This document shows, one piece after another, positions 27,780-37,878 of a stretch of 64,000 nt of DNA. This DNA is from Marinimicrobium agarilyticum DSM 16975 (lineage in GTDB: Bacteria > Pseudomonadota > Gammaproteobacteria > Pseudomonadales > Cellvibrionaceae), in assembly GCF_000423345.1 (NCBI RefSeq), contig NZ_AUHU01000014.1, forward strand, positions 61,173-125,172, given 5' to 3'. Each line of letters begins with the position of its first letter. Position 1 is the stretch's first letter. Both the position numbers and the translations under genes were made by a program. A model generated the notes under the pieces. That model searched no databases, was not told where the DNA came from, and saw nothing but the letters and a program-made list of their open reading frames with translations.

Positions 27780-29252
27780 TTAGGCAGAGCCCGGTAACAC
27801 CAATCCGTCTTCCTCTTCCCATTTCTTCTTGCGCTTCTGGTACGCCTCTTCCTGACGGCGCGCTTCCTCTTCACGGGCTTTTTCACCCTCAGCGTATTTG
27901 ATCCACTGCTTGGCCGCCTCTTCACTGCGCTTATCTTTGGCCGCTTCCTTCAAGACTTCAATCGCGTCCTCGTACTGCTCCAAGTTCACGTAGGCGGTGC
28001 CCATTCTCAGATAAACCTGGTCGGGACGGTCAACGCCCTTGTCCAGTGCTTCCTGTGCCGCCTCGACGGATTGCTCGTAGCGATCGTTCAGCATGTAGAT
28101 GGCCGACAGTCGAGCGAACAGATCGCCTTCTTCAGACTTCTGTGCCGCTTTTTCCATCTCCACCATGGACTTTTCGGTTTCCTGAGCAAGACTCCAGGCA
28201 TTGGCCAGAAGCTCAAGGTTACGAGCGGTGGGCTCAATAATCTCGTCTTCGTAAATGCCTTTATCCAGAACCTGAGCGGCCTCGTAAGGCACCTCCCGGT
28301 CCAGATACATGGAAGCCATGGAGACCAGAATGTTCTCTTTATCCAAGCCACCGAGCAGGTAAACCACTTCCAAGGTATGCAGGCGATCGTCAAAGCGCTC
28401 CAGCAGGCTGTACATGTCGGACAGCTGACGCCAAGTGGAGACCTTCGGATAATGCCGAACCATCTTCTCCAGCACCTCGGCGGTAGACTGGTAGTCTTCC
28501 TTTTCGAAGTACAGCAGACGCTGCATGGCAAACCAGTTTTCCTCGGGAACTTCCCCCTCGGCTTCGGTCATGCTGACGGCTTTATTCACATGCGCCAGGG
28601 CCCGATCTTCCTGTCCCATCTGATAAAACAGCAGCGAGAAGGTGTAGTACTGATCCGCATTGATGCTGGTCACCAGATTGGTCCAGTTCTCGAACGCATC
28701 CAGAGCCGCCGCAAAGTCCTCCTCCTGCATATGCAGCTTACCCAATATCTGCCAGGTGCCTGTTTCCAGGCCTGTGGGGATCTGGGGGGAGCGCGCCACA
28801 ACCTTTTCAAAGGCTTCAATGGTCTTCTGCATATTGTCTTGCTGGAAGTGCACATTCGCCATGAAGTTGTAGATCTGGGCCTGCTCGTACGCGTTGTACT
28901 CGCTGATGTTGGACTCCATCTCCTGAAGAAGATTGAGCGCTTCGCCCAGATCGGGCTCCCGACCAGAATCCTCTTCAGGATCGATAAAGGCCTGAACTTC
29001 CGACAGCTCTTCGTTCAATCGCTGGCTGATACCGGGAATCCGACGGGGTTCCGGCGGATTGCTCGCGGGCCGAATCAGCTCCTGAGCCGCTGCCGTGCCG
29101 AAGGTCCATGCCGTATCCGGCGCGAACGCGTCGGCAACAACAGTGGATACGGCGGGCGCGGTGATCAGAGCCGCAGCCAGCAGACTGCGATTCAGAGTAC
29201 CCGCGATCGTTGCTTTCACTTTATTCACTGTTTTAACCCCCAACCTAGTCAT
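27780..29252 (-). CDS. Exported TPR-repeat protein of the TonB cluster
   Basis: A 490-residue periplasmic protein. A signal peptide (about residues 10-42) precedes an array of TPR-like helical hairpins (for example IYNFMANVHFQQDNMQKTIEAFEKVV and VYLRMGTAYVNLEQYEDAIEVLKEA), and a strongly charged E/K/R-rich tail. The gene ends the DUF3450-TolQ-ExbB-ExbD-TonB operon; TPR proteins are regularly found at this place and are thought to act with this TonB system. The ATG overlaps the tonB stop; a GTG at 29228 with GGGGGT upstream is an equally credible start and gives a cleaner signal peptide. Confidence 0.85.
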   Translation of the reverse strand: MTRLGVKTVNKVKATIAGTLNRSLLAAALITAPAVSTVVADAFAPDTAWTFGTAAAQELIRPASNPPEPRRIPGISQRLNEELSEVQAFIDPEEDSGREPDLGEALNLLQEMESNISEYNAYEQAQIYNFMANVHFQQDNMQKTIEAFEKVVARSPQIPTGLETGTWQILGKLHMQEEDFAAALDAFENWTNLVTSINADQYYTFSLLFYQMGQEDRALAHVNKAVSMTEAEGEVPEENWFAMQRLLYFEKEDYQSTAEVLEKMVRHYPKVSTWRQLSDMYSLLERFDDRLHTLEVVYLLGGLDKENILVSMASMYLDREVPYEAAQVLDKGIYEDEIIEPTARNLELLANAWSLAQETEKSMVEMEKAAQKSEEGDLFARLSAIYMLNDRYEQSVEAAQEALDKGVDRPDQVYLRMGTAYVNLEQYEDAIEVLKEAAKDKRSEEAAKQWIKYAEGEKAREEEARRQEEAYQKRKKKWEEEDGLVLPGSA

Positions 29253-29871
29253 CCTGCAGCTCGAAGACGAAACGATAGCTCACACCGGCGACTTCCACCG
29301 GCTCACCATCGACGACGCGAGGACGGAACTTGAAACGCTCCGCGGCACGAATCGCCGCACGATTGAAGATGCTAGTTTCGTTACCATCGGTATCCACTGC
29401 GTTGGTGACAACAACATCGCGAGTGGCGCCGCTGGTGGTCACGGTAAACTGCACAGTCACAAAGCCTTCAATACCCCGAGACGCGGCACGACGCGGATAC
29501 TCAGGGGCAACCGCAACGATCGGCATGTACTCGCCATCGCCGGAGAAGTTGCCGCCGGTACCCATGTTCATGTCCAGCCCCATATTCGGCGCTGCCATGT
29601 TCAATGCCGCCGTATCAACATCCGGCGACTCGAACTCCGGCTCCGGAATATCCGGCGGAGGCTCGTTTGGGTCTTCCGGCTTGTTGGGCTTGGCCGCTTC
29701 GTACTGCGTCTCGATCTCCGTATCCGGCATGCGAATATCGGCGATTTTGCGGTCTTCGGGCTTCTCATCCTGACCAAGTTCGGAATTGATCAGAGATTGC
29801 ATCAAAAACAACAGGGCAACTGTCACAACAATCGACAGAGCCCCTGCAATACCTACTCTTGCAAAATTCAT
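29245..29871 (-). CDS. tonB: TonB-family energy transducer
   Basis: A 208-residue bitopic protein. A membrane anchor (about residues 6-27) precedes a proline/glutamate-rich spacer (PNKPEDPNEPPPDIPEPE) and a C-terminal TonB domain (about 120-206) with PEYPRRAASRGIEGFVTVQFTV and the YRFVFEL end. It transmits proton-motive-force energy from ExbB/ExbD to outer-membrane TonB-dependent receptors. It is short, with only a modest proline region, as in TonB2/TonB3-type proteins. The ExbD gene ends seven bases upstream. Confidence 0.92.
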   Translation of the reverse strand: MNFARVGIAGALSIVVTVALLFLMQSLINSELGQDEKPEDRKIADIRMPDTEIETQYEAAKPNKPEDPNEPPPDIPEPEFESPDVDTAALNMAAPNMGLDMNMGTGGNFSGDGEYMPIVAVAPEYPRRAASRGIEGFVTVQFTVTTSGATRDVVVTNAVDTDGNETSIFNRAAIRAAERFKFRPRVVDGEPVEVAGVSYRFVFELQDD

Positions 29872-29877
29872 AGCAGC

Positions 29878-30282
29878 CTAGTTCTCTTCAGTGGAGACAG
29901 CGACGTTGGTAATGCCCAGTTCGCGCGCAGACTCAGTAATGGAGATGACAAATTCCATGTCCGCTCCCTGATCCGCCTGGATAACCACTGTCCCATTCGG
30001 GTTTTCGGCCTGCAAACGCTCGATCTGCGCCCGGACACCACGCTTGTCCACCTGCTTCTTGTCGATCCAGATCTCGTTATTCTCATTAACGCCAATCAGA
30101 ATCGCGGCTTCTTCCCTGGCTTCGGCCATGGTCGCTTCAGGTCGAGTAACTTCAATCCCCGTCTCTTTGATAAATGTAGCAGTCACGATGAAGAAGATCA
30201 GCATGATGAACACCACATCGAGCATGGGCGTCAAGTCAATGGCCTGGGCTTCTTCTTCGGCTTTCTGATTGTTCCTGCTCAT
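29878..30282 (-). CDS. exbD: ExbD/TolR-family proton-channel subunit
   Basis: A 134-residue protein. The short cytoplasmic start contains IDLTPMLDVVFIMLIFFIVTATF, the single membrane helix with the conserved Asp that carries protons. A periplasmic domain follows (VIQADQGADMEFVISITESARELGI). It works with ExbB and TonB encoded on either side. Confidence 0.94.
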   Translation of the reverse strand: MSRNNQKAEEEAQAIDLTPMLDVVFIMLIFFIVTATFIKETGIEVTRPEATMAEAREEAAILIGVNENNEIWIDKKQVDKRGVRAQIERLQAENPNGTVVIQADQGADMEFVISITESARELGITNVAVSTEEN

Positions 30283-30322
30283 GGGATATCTCTTAAATAC
30301 CGGTTAAAACTGGGTGTCGGCC

Positions 30323-30850
30323 TTAGTGATCCATCGTCAGGTGATCGGCAAACAGGTGATTTTCGCGCTCGGCGATCCGCTCCAGATAGGTATTGGCGAA
30401 CAGACCCGAAAGGGCTGCCACCATGCCTGCCATGGTTGGAATCGTCGCTTTGGCCACGCCGCCAGCCATCTGCTTGGCATCGCCGCCGCCGGTCATTGCG
30501 AGCACGTTAAACACTTCGATCATCCCGGTAACCGTGCCGAGAAGACCCAGCAACGGACACAGGCTCACCATGGTCGCGATCATATCCATGTTGGTGTTGA
30601 TCTTCTCGGATACACGAGAAATCATCGCTTCACGGATTTGATGGGCATTCCAGGATTTGCGCTCACTGCGGCTTTCCCACTGATCCAGCGCCGCCTGGAC
30701 ATCGCTTTTCAGACCCCCCTTGAAGTACCAGAACCGCTCGAAAATGAGGGTCCACATCAAGAAGGTGAGGATGGCGATGAGCACAAGCACACCGCCCCCT
30801 TGATCCAAAAAGGCTTTAATGGCTGCAAACGCTTCCATTATTGCCAACAT
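30323..30850 (-). CDS. exbB: ExbB/TolQ/MotA-family proton-channel protein (short form)
   Basis: A 175-residue inner-membrane protein with three helices. The family motif CPLLGLLGTVTGMIEVFNVLA and the GGVAKATIPTMAGMVAALSGLFANTYL helix are intact. It forms the pentameric channel for ExbD. A second, longer member of the same family lies immediately upstream, the usual two-TolQ arrangement in this type of cluster. Confidence 0.93.
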   Translation of the reverse strand: MLAIMEAFAAIKAFLDQGGGVLVLIAILTFLMWTLIFERFWYFKGGLKSDVQAALDQWESRSERKSWNAHQIREAMISRVSEKINTNMDMIATMVSLCPLLGLLGTVTGMIEVFNVLAMTGGGDAKQMAGGVAKATIPTMAGMVAALSGLFANTYLERIAERENHLFADHLTMDH

Positions 30851-30860
30851 GGTTTATCTC

Positions 30861-32243
30861 CTACTTGCGCTCAGCGTTTTCGGCCACAATACCGGTGGTC
30901 TGCTCATCCAGGATGTGGATGATACGCTTGGCGCGGCCATTGACGAGGGTATGCAGCAGAACCGTCGGGATCGCTACTACCAGACCCAATACCGTGGTGA
31001 TCAATGCCGAGGAGATACCGCCGGCCATGTTTTTGGGATCACCCGCACCGAAGATGGTGATGGCCTGGAAGGTCTGAATCATACCAACCACGGTACCCAG
31101 CAGACCCATCAACGGCGCAACCGCGGCGATGATCTTCAGCAGGGACAGGCCACTTTCAATCTTCGGACGCTCTTTCAGAACGGCTTCTTCAAGCTTCAGC
31201 TCCAGAGTTTCCGGATCAACGCCCTTGTTGTCTTCAGCCACTTTCAACACGCGACCCAAGGGGTTGTTCTCACTCGGGGTGCTGGACTTCAGCTGAGAGC
31301 TTACTTTGGCGTTAACCAAGGTCAGTACGATGATGCGCCAGATACCCAGCAGGAAGCCGAAAATACCCACGGCGGTGATCACGTAGCCTACCGCACCACC
31401 CTGGTGCCAGCGCTCACCCCAAGTGGGGCTATCGATCAACGCAGTCAGCAGAGAGCCACCGGTTGGGCCGGTCGGGTCGATACCGACTGCCACCAGGCCA
31501 GACTCGGCGGCTTGCAGATTGGCGGCCGACTCCTGAATGTTGCCGGAGGGCTGACGAGCCAGCTCTTCCATCTTGGCGCCATCGGGGATGAAAGCCAGGT
31601 ATTTACCGTCGGAGACCAGGTTGTAGGAGCCGATACGGACCACTTCCTGCTCTACTTTCTCACCGTCGGGCTTAATGACCTCATCATTAAAGGTCACGAT
31701 TTTTCCACTTTCGACCATCTGACGCTGCAGCTCGTACCACAGACGCTCGATTTCCTCGATGCTCGGCAGACGAGTGTTGCTGTTCATCTTATCAATCAAA
31801 CCGGCCAGAAACTCACCACGATCGGGGTACTGTGCGCTGATGATGGAGGTCTCGATGGTAGAACGCAGGTCACCGGCAGTAGAGGTCAGGTGACCGAACA
31901 GTTCGCGCAGAGAACCCAGACGCTCATTCAACTGGGAGCGCTTGGCATCTACTTCCAGTTCCTGTTCGTCGTATGTAGCTTCCAGGGTTTCAGAACGGTT
32001 CTCTTCCTGATCGCGCAGGTTGCGCGCCTCTTGCAGCAGTTGTTGCTGCTGATTGCGCTCCTGACGGAAGCGCGCTTCGCGCTCGCGGTGTTCCTGAGTT
32101 TCGTTCACACGAGACTCGCGAACCATCTCCAGCAGCTCATTGAGCGTACCGGCCTTGTCGGCGTCTTGGGCCAGGGCGACATTGGTGCTCAGCAGACCCG
32201 CTGCCAGGGCAACCAGAGAGCCCTTCAAAAACGTCATCTTCAT
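30861..32243 (-). CDS. TolQ/MotA-family protein with long N-terminal periplasmic domain (TtpC-like)
   Basis: A 460-residue protein. A signal sequence (about residues 1-25) precedes a long coiled-coil periplasmic region (about 30-270, rich in E, Q and R), then three membrane helices with the channel motif PLMGLLGTVVGMIQTFQAITIFG and GGISSALITTVLGLVVAIPTVLLHTLV. The layout resembles TtpC of Vibrio TonB2/3 systems, which is required with ExbB/ExbD for TonB function there. Its ATG overlaps the DUF3450 stop (4 bases). Confidence 0.9.
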   Translation of the reverse strand: MKMTFLKGSLVALAAGLLSTNVALAQDADKAGTLNELLEMVRESRVNETQEHREREARFRQERNQQQQLLQEARNLRDQEENRSETLEATYDEQELEVDAKRSQLNERLGSLRELFGHLTSTAGDLRSTIETSIISAQYPDRGEFLAGLIDKMNSNTRLPSIEEIERLWYELQRQMVESGKIVTFNDEVIKPDGEKVEQEVVRIGSYNLVSDGKYLAFIPDGAKMEELARQPSGNIQESAANLQAAESGLVAVGIDPTGPTGGSLLTALIDSPTWGERWHQGGAVGYVITAVGIFGFLLGIWRIIVLTLVNAKVSSQLKSSTPSENNPLGRVLKVAEDNKGVDPETLELKLEEAVLKERPKIESGLSLLKIIAAVAPLMGLLGTVVGMIQTFQAITIFGAGDPKNMAGGISSALITTVLGLVVAIPTVLLHTLVNGRAKRIIHILDEQTTGIVAENAERK

Positions 32244-33022
32244 TGTGCTGCCTCCGGAGCCTGAACGGGTAACATCATGATGTCCATACTTGCCTGGTCA
32301 CGGGCAATACGCAAACCCTTGAGGATATTGTTGCGGTAGGAATCATCCAGTGGAACCCAGGCTTCCTGTTCTTTGTCCCAGGCACCTTGCTGTTCGGTGT
32401 CGGTGGTCTGATACATCAGAGAGATACGACCGACGCGCAGAATGTTCACTTCGCGCGGCTGACCGTCCACTTCCAAAGTATCGCGGTAGGTATCGAGAGT
32501 ACGTCCGTACTCGGACTCGATGCGATAGGCTTCCAGAACCTGACGGAATTTTTCCGCCACGGAGATATCCGCACGATCCTGGTTTTCACGCAGCATCTCG
32601 ATGCGGTCACGCCGCTCTTCCAGATGGAAAGGCATGTCCAGTTCGACAAACTGCTCAAGTGCGTCAAGCATATCCATTACCAGCGGCTGAATCTGACGCT
32701 CGATAACGGTCACTTGCTCGATAGACTGATCCAAGTCCCGCAGCACGCGCTGCTGGGCTTCGATTTGCCGCTCAAGCTGAAGGTTGTAGGTGCGCAAGCC
32801 CTCAATTTCCTTGTTGACAGTTTTGAACTGCTGCAACAGGTCATCAGTTTCCTGCGCCAGGCGGTCAATGCGCTGCTGGGACTCCTGGGCCATTGCGGTT
32901 TTGGCCTCACCGACCTGGATAATTTGCTCCAGGGTTTCATCTGCAACGGCAACGCTACCCATTAGCGCGCCGGCAGAAAGCGCGGTGGTCAGAGCCACGG
33001 CTTTCAATCGCTGCTTTTTCAT
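32240..33022 (-). CDS. DUF3450 family periplasmic coiled-coil protein
   Basis: A 260-residue exported protein. The signal peptide (about 1-25, ending AVADE) is followed by a long helical coiled coil (QESQQRIDRLAQETDDLLQQFKTVNKEIEGLRTYN and on), then a conserved C-terminal part (EYGRTLDTYRDTL, RVGRISLMYQT). This is the standard first gene of the DUF3450-TolQ-ExbB-ExbD-TonB-TPR cluster. The start at 33022 has GGGGGAA upstream; the longer frame is rejected. Confidence 0.9.
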   Translation of the reverse strand: MKKQRLKAVALTTALSAGALMGSVAVADETLEQIIQVGEAKTAMAQESQQRIDRLAQETDDLLQQFKTVNKEIEGLRTYNLQLERQIEAQQRVLRDLDQSIEQVTVIERQIQPLVMDMLDALEQFVELDMPFHLEERRDRIEMLRENQDRADISVAEKFRQVLEAYRIESEYGRTLDTYRDTLEVDGQPREVNILRVGRISLMYQTTDTEQQGAWDKEQEAWVPLDDSYRNNILKGLRIARDQASMDIMMLPVQAPEAAQ

Positions 33023-33145
33023 ATTTCCCCCAACTCGGGTGCTTGCATCAGATGAGTTTGCGACAGGCAGCTGCCACACAACACGTTATCCACACTTCGC
33101 CTCAAAAGGCAGGCAGAGCCTCTAGGAGGCAGCCAAGAACGCCGC

Positions 33146-33175
33146 ATTGTAATAAGACCCTGAGTTCACATTCAA
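33146..33175 (-). promoter_or_regulatory. Probable promoter of the TonB operon
   Basis: On the minus strand TTGAAT (33170-33175), an 18-base spacer and TACAAT (33146-33151), about 120 bases upstream of the DUF3450 ATG. A TACCCA-TT-TGGGTA palindrome at 33212-33225 lies upstream of it and could be an operator or a remnant of the folA terminator. Confidence 0.45.
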
Positions 33176-33296
33176 TGCTTTAGGGAAACGGCTGCCGAAG
33201 TGCTACCAATCTACCCATTTGGGTAACAAAAAGTCACCTCGACTGTCTGCCCAGGGTAACAACTGTTCAGAAATTGAGCAGTCCATTTGGCTGTCA

Positions 33297-33797
33297 TCAA
33301 GTTGTCACTCGTTCAAATTCCTGAAAAACATAGGAATACGGCTCCGTTTCGGCGCCAGCCCGCTCCCGGGAGAGGCTCCAATGAGTGTCGTCCAGCGCGG
33401 GAAAGAAAGCATCGCCCTCAACGTCCGCCTCCACGCGAGTCAGATAAATACGATCCGCCCAGGGTAGGCTCTGGCGGTATATTTCCTCTCCACCCATGAT
33501 TATGACCTCCGCCACGTCGGGCTGTTCCCGCCGAACCAGTGCCAGCGCCGCCTCAATACTGTCCACCCAGTGTAGATCTGGGTTCTCGGAGGCTCGTGGC
33601 TGGCGGCTGATCACCACATTCAACCGACCCGGCAGGGGACGACCAATGGACTCGTGGGTTTTACGCCCCATGATCACGGGCTTGCCCATGGTGACAGACT
33701 TGAAATATTTCAGGTCCTCCGGCAAATGCCAGGGCAGCTCATTGTTGCGGCCGATCACGCCGTTACGCGCAGCGGCCACGATCATTGACACTTTCAT
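33297..33797 (-). CDS. folA: Dihydrofolate reductase
   Basis: A 166-residue chromosomal-type DHFR that regenerates tetrahydrofolate using NADPH. IVAAARNGVIGRNNELPWHLPEDLKYFK includes the active-site acidic residue (LPEDL), and VIMGRKTHESIGRPLPGR binds the cofactor. The C-terminal VEGDAFFP is typical. It follows thyA by 33 bases, so the two enzymes of the thymidylate cycle are co-transcribed. Confidence 0.95.
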   Translation of the reverse strand: MKVSMIVAAARNGVIGRNNELPWHLPEDLKYFKSVTMGKPVIMGRKTHESIGRPLPGRLNVVISRQPRASENPDLHWVDSIEAALALVRREQPDVAEVIIMGGEEIYRQSLPWADRIYLTRVEADVEGDAFFPALDDTHWSLSRERAGAETEPYSYVFQEFERVTT

Positions 33798-33830
33798 GGT
33801 GTTTTATCTCCCATACAGCCGTCGGCAGCC

Positions 33831-34670
33831 CTACACCGCGATGGGCGCCTTGATTCTCGGGTGGGGGTCATAGCCCTCGAACTGAAAGTCGTCCAATTCG
33901 TAATCGAACAGGCTCTGCGGTCTGCGCTTTATCACCAGTCGCGGCAGCGCCCGCGGTTCACGGCCCAACTGCTCAAAAACGATATCGTCGGTCAGATGGT
34001 TGTGATACAGATGGCAATCACCAAAGGTATGTACGAAGTCGCCCACCTCCAGGTCGCACTGCTGGGCGATCATGTGGGTCAGCAGGGCGTAGCTGGCGAT
34101 GTTGAACGGCACCCCCAGAAACAGATCGGCACTGCGCTGATACAACTGACAGGACAGCTTCCCCTCGGCCACATAAAACTGAAACAGGGTGTGGCAAGCC
34201 GCCAGCGCCATCCGCCCCTCGGCGGCATTCTCCTGGGGGCTGACGGACTCGTCCGGCAGGTCCGCTGGATTCCAGGCACTGACAATCAGGCGGCGGGAGT
34301 TGGGCTTGTGTCGAATCTGCTCAACCACATCGCTGATCTGGTCAATGGTGCGCCCGTCCGGGCAGGCCCAGCTGCGCCACTGCTTGCCGTACACCGGCCC
34401 CAGATCACCGTCGGCCGTGGCCCATTCGTTCCAGATCTTGCAGCCGCGCTCCTGGAGCCAGGTCACGTCGGTGCGCCCCTGGAGAAACCAGAGCAACTCC
34501 ACAATGACGCTTTTCAGGTGCACGGTTTTGGTGGTGACCAGAGGGAACCCCTGGGACAGGTCGAAGCGGAGTTGACGGCCAAATACCGAGCGCGTTCCCG
34601 TGCCGGTGCGATCGCCCCGGTCCAGACCGTTATCCACCACGTCGCGCATAAGCGCCAGATACTGCTGCAT
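33831..34670 (-). CDS. thyA: Thymidylate synthase
   Basis: A 279-residue ThyA. The catalytic Cys lies in [12 protein letters not shown], dUMP-binding arginines in the early [13 protein letters not shown] and in [23 protein letters not shown], and the C-terminal [19 protein letters not shown] is complete. The enzyme methylates dUMP using methylene-tetrahydrofolate. Slightly longer than the 264-residue E. coli enzyme because of a small insertion ([13 protein letters not shown]) before the catalytic Cys. Confidence 0.96.
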   Translation of the reverse strand: MQQYLALMRDVVDNGLDRGDRTGTGTRSVFGRQLRFDLSQGFPLVTTKTVHLKSVIVELLWFLQGRTDVTWLQERGCKIWNEWATADGDLGPVYGKQWRSWACPDGRTIDQISDVVEQIRHKPNSRRLIVSAWNPADLPDESVSPQENAAEGRMALAACHTLFQFYVAEGKLSCQLYQRSADLFLGVPFNIASYALLTHMIAQQCDLEVGDFVHTFGDCHLYHNHLTDDIVFEQLGREPRALPRLVIKRRPQSLFDYELDDFQFEGYDPHPRIKAPIAV

Positions 34671-34700
34671 AAGTCGTATTCCGATTGCGTTCGAAGGCGG

Positions 34701-35534
34701 TTACTGCCCGCTTGAAGGCCGTTGCCGTTGGCGTTGCCAGCTCCACACCAATAGGCCAATGCCGAGGAACAGCATCGGCAGGGAGAGCAGTTGCCCGCGA
34801 GTCACCCAGCCGAACAGGTCAAACTGGATGTGCTGGTCCGGTTGCCGGAAGAACTCGGCGAATATGCGGAAGCAGGCGTAGAGCACCAGAAACAGCCCGG
34901 CCACGGAGCCCCGGGGTCGGGGTTTGGAAGAATACCAGTACAGTACCGTGAACAGAACCAGCCCTTCGAGGGTGGCCTGGTAGAGCTGGGAGGGGTGGCG
35001 CGCCAGCCCTTCGGGGTCCTTCGGGAAGACCATGGCCCAAGGCACATCGGTCTGGCGCCCCCAAAGCTCCTGACCAATAAAGTTCCCCAGCCGACCGAAG
35101 CCTAAACCGATGGGCACCAGCGGGGCGACAAAATCATTGAGCGCCAGAAACGAAAGCCGGGCCCGCCAGGAAAACAGCGCCAGCGCCACGATCACGCCAA
35201 GCAGGCCGCCGTGGAAAGACATGCCGCCCTCCCAGACCCGGAACAGCCATAAGGGGTCACTCAGCCAGTAGTCAAAATGGTAGAAGAAGACATAACCCAC
35301 ACGCCCACCGAGGATGACCCCGAAAGCGACGTAGGTCACCAGGTTTTCCACATGAGAGCGCTGCACCACGGTGTGAGAAAAACCGGCCCGCCTCAGCGCC
35401 AGGAACCAGGCGATACCGATGCCAAGGAGGTACATCAGACCGTACCAGTGGATATCCAGCGGGCCGTATGATTGGCCCCCAAATTCGAAAGGGCCGATAC
35501 TCAGGGCCACGGGATCAATGTCGGGATAGGTCAT
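34701..35534 (-). CDS. lgt: Prolipoprotein diacylglyceryl transferase
   Basis: A 277-residue inner-membrane enzyme with seven helices that adds diacylglycerol to lipobox cysteines. The essential motifs [21 protein letters not shown] and SFHGGLLGV, and [20 protein letters not shown] (the Lgt signature), are visible, as is RHPSQLYQA. The start at [15 protein letters not shown] is preferred over the ATG 18 bases upstream. It precedes thyA as in Pseudomonas. Confidence 0.95.
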   Translation of the reverse strand: MTYPDIDPVALSIGPFEFGGQSYGPLDIHWYGLMYLLGIGIAWFLALRRAGFSHTVVQRSHVENLVTYVAFGVILGGRVGYVFFYHFDYWLSDPLWLFRVWEGGMSFHGGLLGVIVALALFSWRARLSFLALNDFVAPLVPIGLGFGRLGNFIGQELWGRQTDVPWAMVFPKDPEGLARHPSQLYQATLEGLVLFTVLYWYSSKPRPRGSVAGLFLVLYACFRIFAEFFRQPDQHIQFDLFGWVTRGQLLSLPMLFLGIGLLVWSWQRQRQRPSSGQ

Positions 35535-35614
35535 AGGTCTCGGGGTTCGCAATCAATGGGCGGAAGCCGGGGAATACTACCATTGTTGCCCCGGGAACAC
35601 AGCCCGAGGGCGGG

Positions 35615-37876
35615 CTACTCTGTCGTGGCGGGGCGGATCAAGCGGGTCACCCCAAGGTCGCGCAGGGTTTCGTCCACGCGCACTCGGATTTGTTCCGCAT
35701 CCGGCAGCACCATGACTTCCGACAGTAGTGAGCGGGCCTGCTCCAGGCTGACACTGCGAATGACCGATTTCACCTTGGGCAGGTTGGTCGCGTTCATGGA
35801 CAGGACATCGTAGCCCATGGCCATCAGTAAAATCGCCGCGCCCGGGTCACCGGCCAGCTCGCCACAAATGCCCACGCTGACGCCTTCGGCGTGACCATCA
35901 TCGACCACGCTGCGCAATGCCCGCAGCACGGCGGGATGGAAGGCCTGGTACACATCCGCCACCCGAGCGTTGTTGCGGTCGACGGCAAGGAGATATTGCG
36001 TGAGGTCGTTGCTACCCACGGACAGGAAGTCCACCCGCGCTGACAACTCCCGCGCCTGATACACCGCCGAAGGCACTTCAATCATCACCCCGATAGGGGG
36101 CAATTTGACCGAATGGCCCTCCTCGAGCAGCTCGTTGAAGGCCCGGTAAATCAGCACCTTGGCCGCGTCCAGTTCAGGAACACTGGTAATCATCGGCAGC
36201 AGGATTCGCAGGTTATCCAGGCCTTCACTGGCTTTGATCATCGCGCGAATCTGGGCCAGAAATATTTCCGGGTGGTCCAGGGTCACCCGGATCCCGCGCC
36301 ACCCCAGAAACGGGTTGGCCTCTTCAATCGGGAAGTAAGGCAGCGCCTTGTCCCCGCCGATATCCAGGGTCCGCATCGTCACCGTGTGCGGGGCGAACGC
36401 CGACAACTGTTCCTGATAGATTGTGCGCTGCTCTTCTTCACTGGGGAAGCGGTCCCGCAGCAAGAAAGGCACTTCCGTCCGGTACAGGCCAACCCCTTCC
36501 GCGCCGCGCTCCAATGAGCGCACCACATCGGTCATCAGGCCGGTATTCACCCACAGCGGCAAGCGGTAATGGTCGGTGGTTTCGCAGGGCAGGTCCTTGA
36601 GCGCCTCAAGGCCCTTTACCAACTCCTGCTCTTCGAGGTAGATGGCTTTGTAGTGCTTGCGCAGCTCCGGGCCCGGGTCGCTGTACACCGTCCCCTTATA
36701 CCCATCGACGATGACACGCCTGCCTTCCATCTGGGTATAGGGCAGATCCACCGCAGCCATTACCGTGGGGATATCCATGGCCCGAGCCAGAATGGCGACG
36801 TGGGAGTTACTGGACCCCTGCACCGAGACCAGACCGGCAAGCTTGTCCTTGGGAATCTCGCCCAGCATGGAGGCAGTGAGTTCCTCGCCGATCAGGATGG
36901 TCTGGTCCGGGTAAATCCGGCACTTCTGGTTGGACTCCTGCAGGTAAGCAAGCACTCGCCGACCCAAGTCGCGCAGGTCCGTCGCCCGCTCGCGCAGGTA
37001 CGCATCGTTCATGCTGTTGAAGGTGCGTTCGTGCTCAAGAATCACATCCGCCCAGGCCGAAGGGGCGGCGGTACCCTGGCGAATCCGCTCGGTGACCTCC
37101 TTGCCCAACGAAGCATCGTTCAGCATCGCCAGGTAGGCATCAAACAACGCCTGCTCCTCGCGGTTGAGGCGCATTTTAAGTTGCTCGCCCAACCCTTTAA
37201 TGTCATCGCGAACCGCTTCCAGGCAACGCTGGAAAAAGGCGAGCTCGGCCTCCACATCGGTGCAGGCCTTGAAAGGCACAGAGCGCAGATCGGCGGGGGG
37301 CGAAATGACCACCGCCTCCCCCATGGCAATGCCGGTGGCACCGGAAACCCCGACAAACTTGGCCTGGGCTGCTTTCTCTCCGATCGCCAACATGACGCCT
37401 GTGGCTTCGGCATGGGCGATCACCCCGGCCAGTTGGGCCGACATGGTCACCAGGAAGGCTTCGTCGCCCTCGTCAAACCGACGCCGCTCCACCTGCTGGA
37501 CCACCAGCACCCCCAGCACTTTGCGGTGATGGATAATGGGCACACCCAGAAATGAGCTATAGCGTTCCTCCCCGGTTTCGGGAAAGTATTGGTAATTGGG
37601 ATGGGTCTCGGCCTGCTCCAGATTAATCGGTTCTTCGCGAGTCACGACCCGCCCGACCAGGCCTTCATCGGCTTTAAGCCGCACTCGGCCCACGGCGTCA
37701 GCATTCAGGCCTTCGGTGGCCATGAGGACGTAGTCGCCCTCCGGCCCGCGCAGGTAGACCGAGCACACCTCGGTGTGCATGGCGGTCTTCACCCGGGAGA
37801 CAATAATCGCCAGAGCGGTTTTCAGGTCCCGGGCGGCATTGACCTCCTGAACAATGGAGCGCAGCGAATTCAGCAT
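35615..37876 (-). CDS. ptsP: PtsP, nitrogen-PTS enzyme I (EI-Ntr)
   Basis: A 753-residue phosphotransferase. The N-terminal GAF domain (about residues 1-150) precedes the PEP-utilising enzyme I region. The phosphorylated His lies in GSSNSHVAILARAMDIPTV; PEP-binding residues lie in MRTLDIGGDKALPYF and the C-terminal SVGSNDLTQYLLAVDRNN and GICGELAGDP. It starts the PTS-Ntr relay to NPr and EIIA-Ntr, tied to nitrogen and potassium regulation. It follows rppH with a two-base gap, a classic pairing. Confidence 0.96.
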   Translation of the reverse strand: MLNSLRSIVQEVNAARDLKTALAIIVSRVKTAMHTEVCSVYLRGPEGDYVLMATEGLNADAVGRVRLKADEGLVGRVVTREEPINLEQAETHPNYQYFPETGEERYSSFLGVPIIHHRKVLGVLVVQQVERRRFDEGDEAFLVTMSAQLAGVIAHAEATGVMLAIGEKAAQAKFVGVSGATGIAMGEAVVISPPADLRSVPFKACTDVEAELAFFQRCLEAVRDDIKGLGEQLKMRLNREEQALFDAYLAMLNDASLGKEVTERIRQGTAAPSAWADVILEHERTFNSMNDAYLRERATDLRDLGRRVLAYLQESNQKCRIYPDQTILIGEELTASMLGEIPKDKLAGLVSVQGSSNSHVAILARAMDIPTVMAAVDLPYTQMEGRRVIVDGYKGTVYSDPGPELRKHYKAIYLEEQELVKGLEALKDLPCETTDHYRLPLWVNTGLMTDVVRSLERGAEGVGLYRTEVPFLLRDRFPSEEEQRTIYQEQLSAFAPHTVTMRTLDIGGDKALPYFPIEEANPFLGWRGIRVTLDHPEIFLAQIRAMIKASEGLDNLRILLPMITSVPELDAAKVLIYRAFNELLEEGHSVKLPPIGVMIEVPSAVYQARELSARVDFLSVGSNDLTQYLLAVDRNNARVADVYQAFHPAVLRALRSVVDDGHAEGVSVGICGELAGDPGAAILLMAMGYDVLSMNATNLPKVKSVIRSVSLEQARSLLSEVMVLPDAEQIRVRVDETLRDLGVTRLIRPATTE

Positions 37877-37878
37877 AA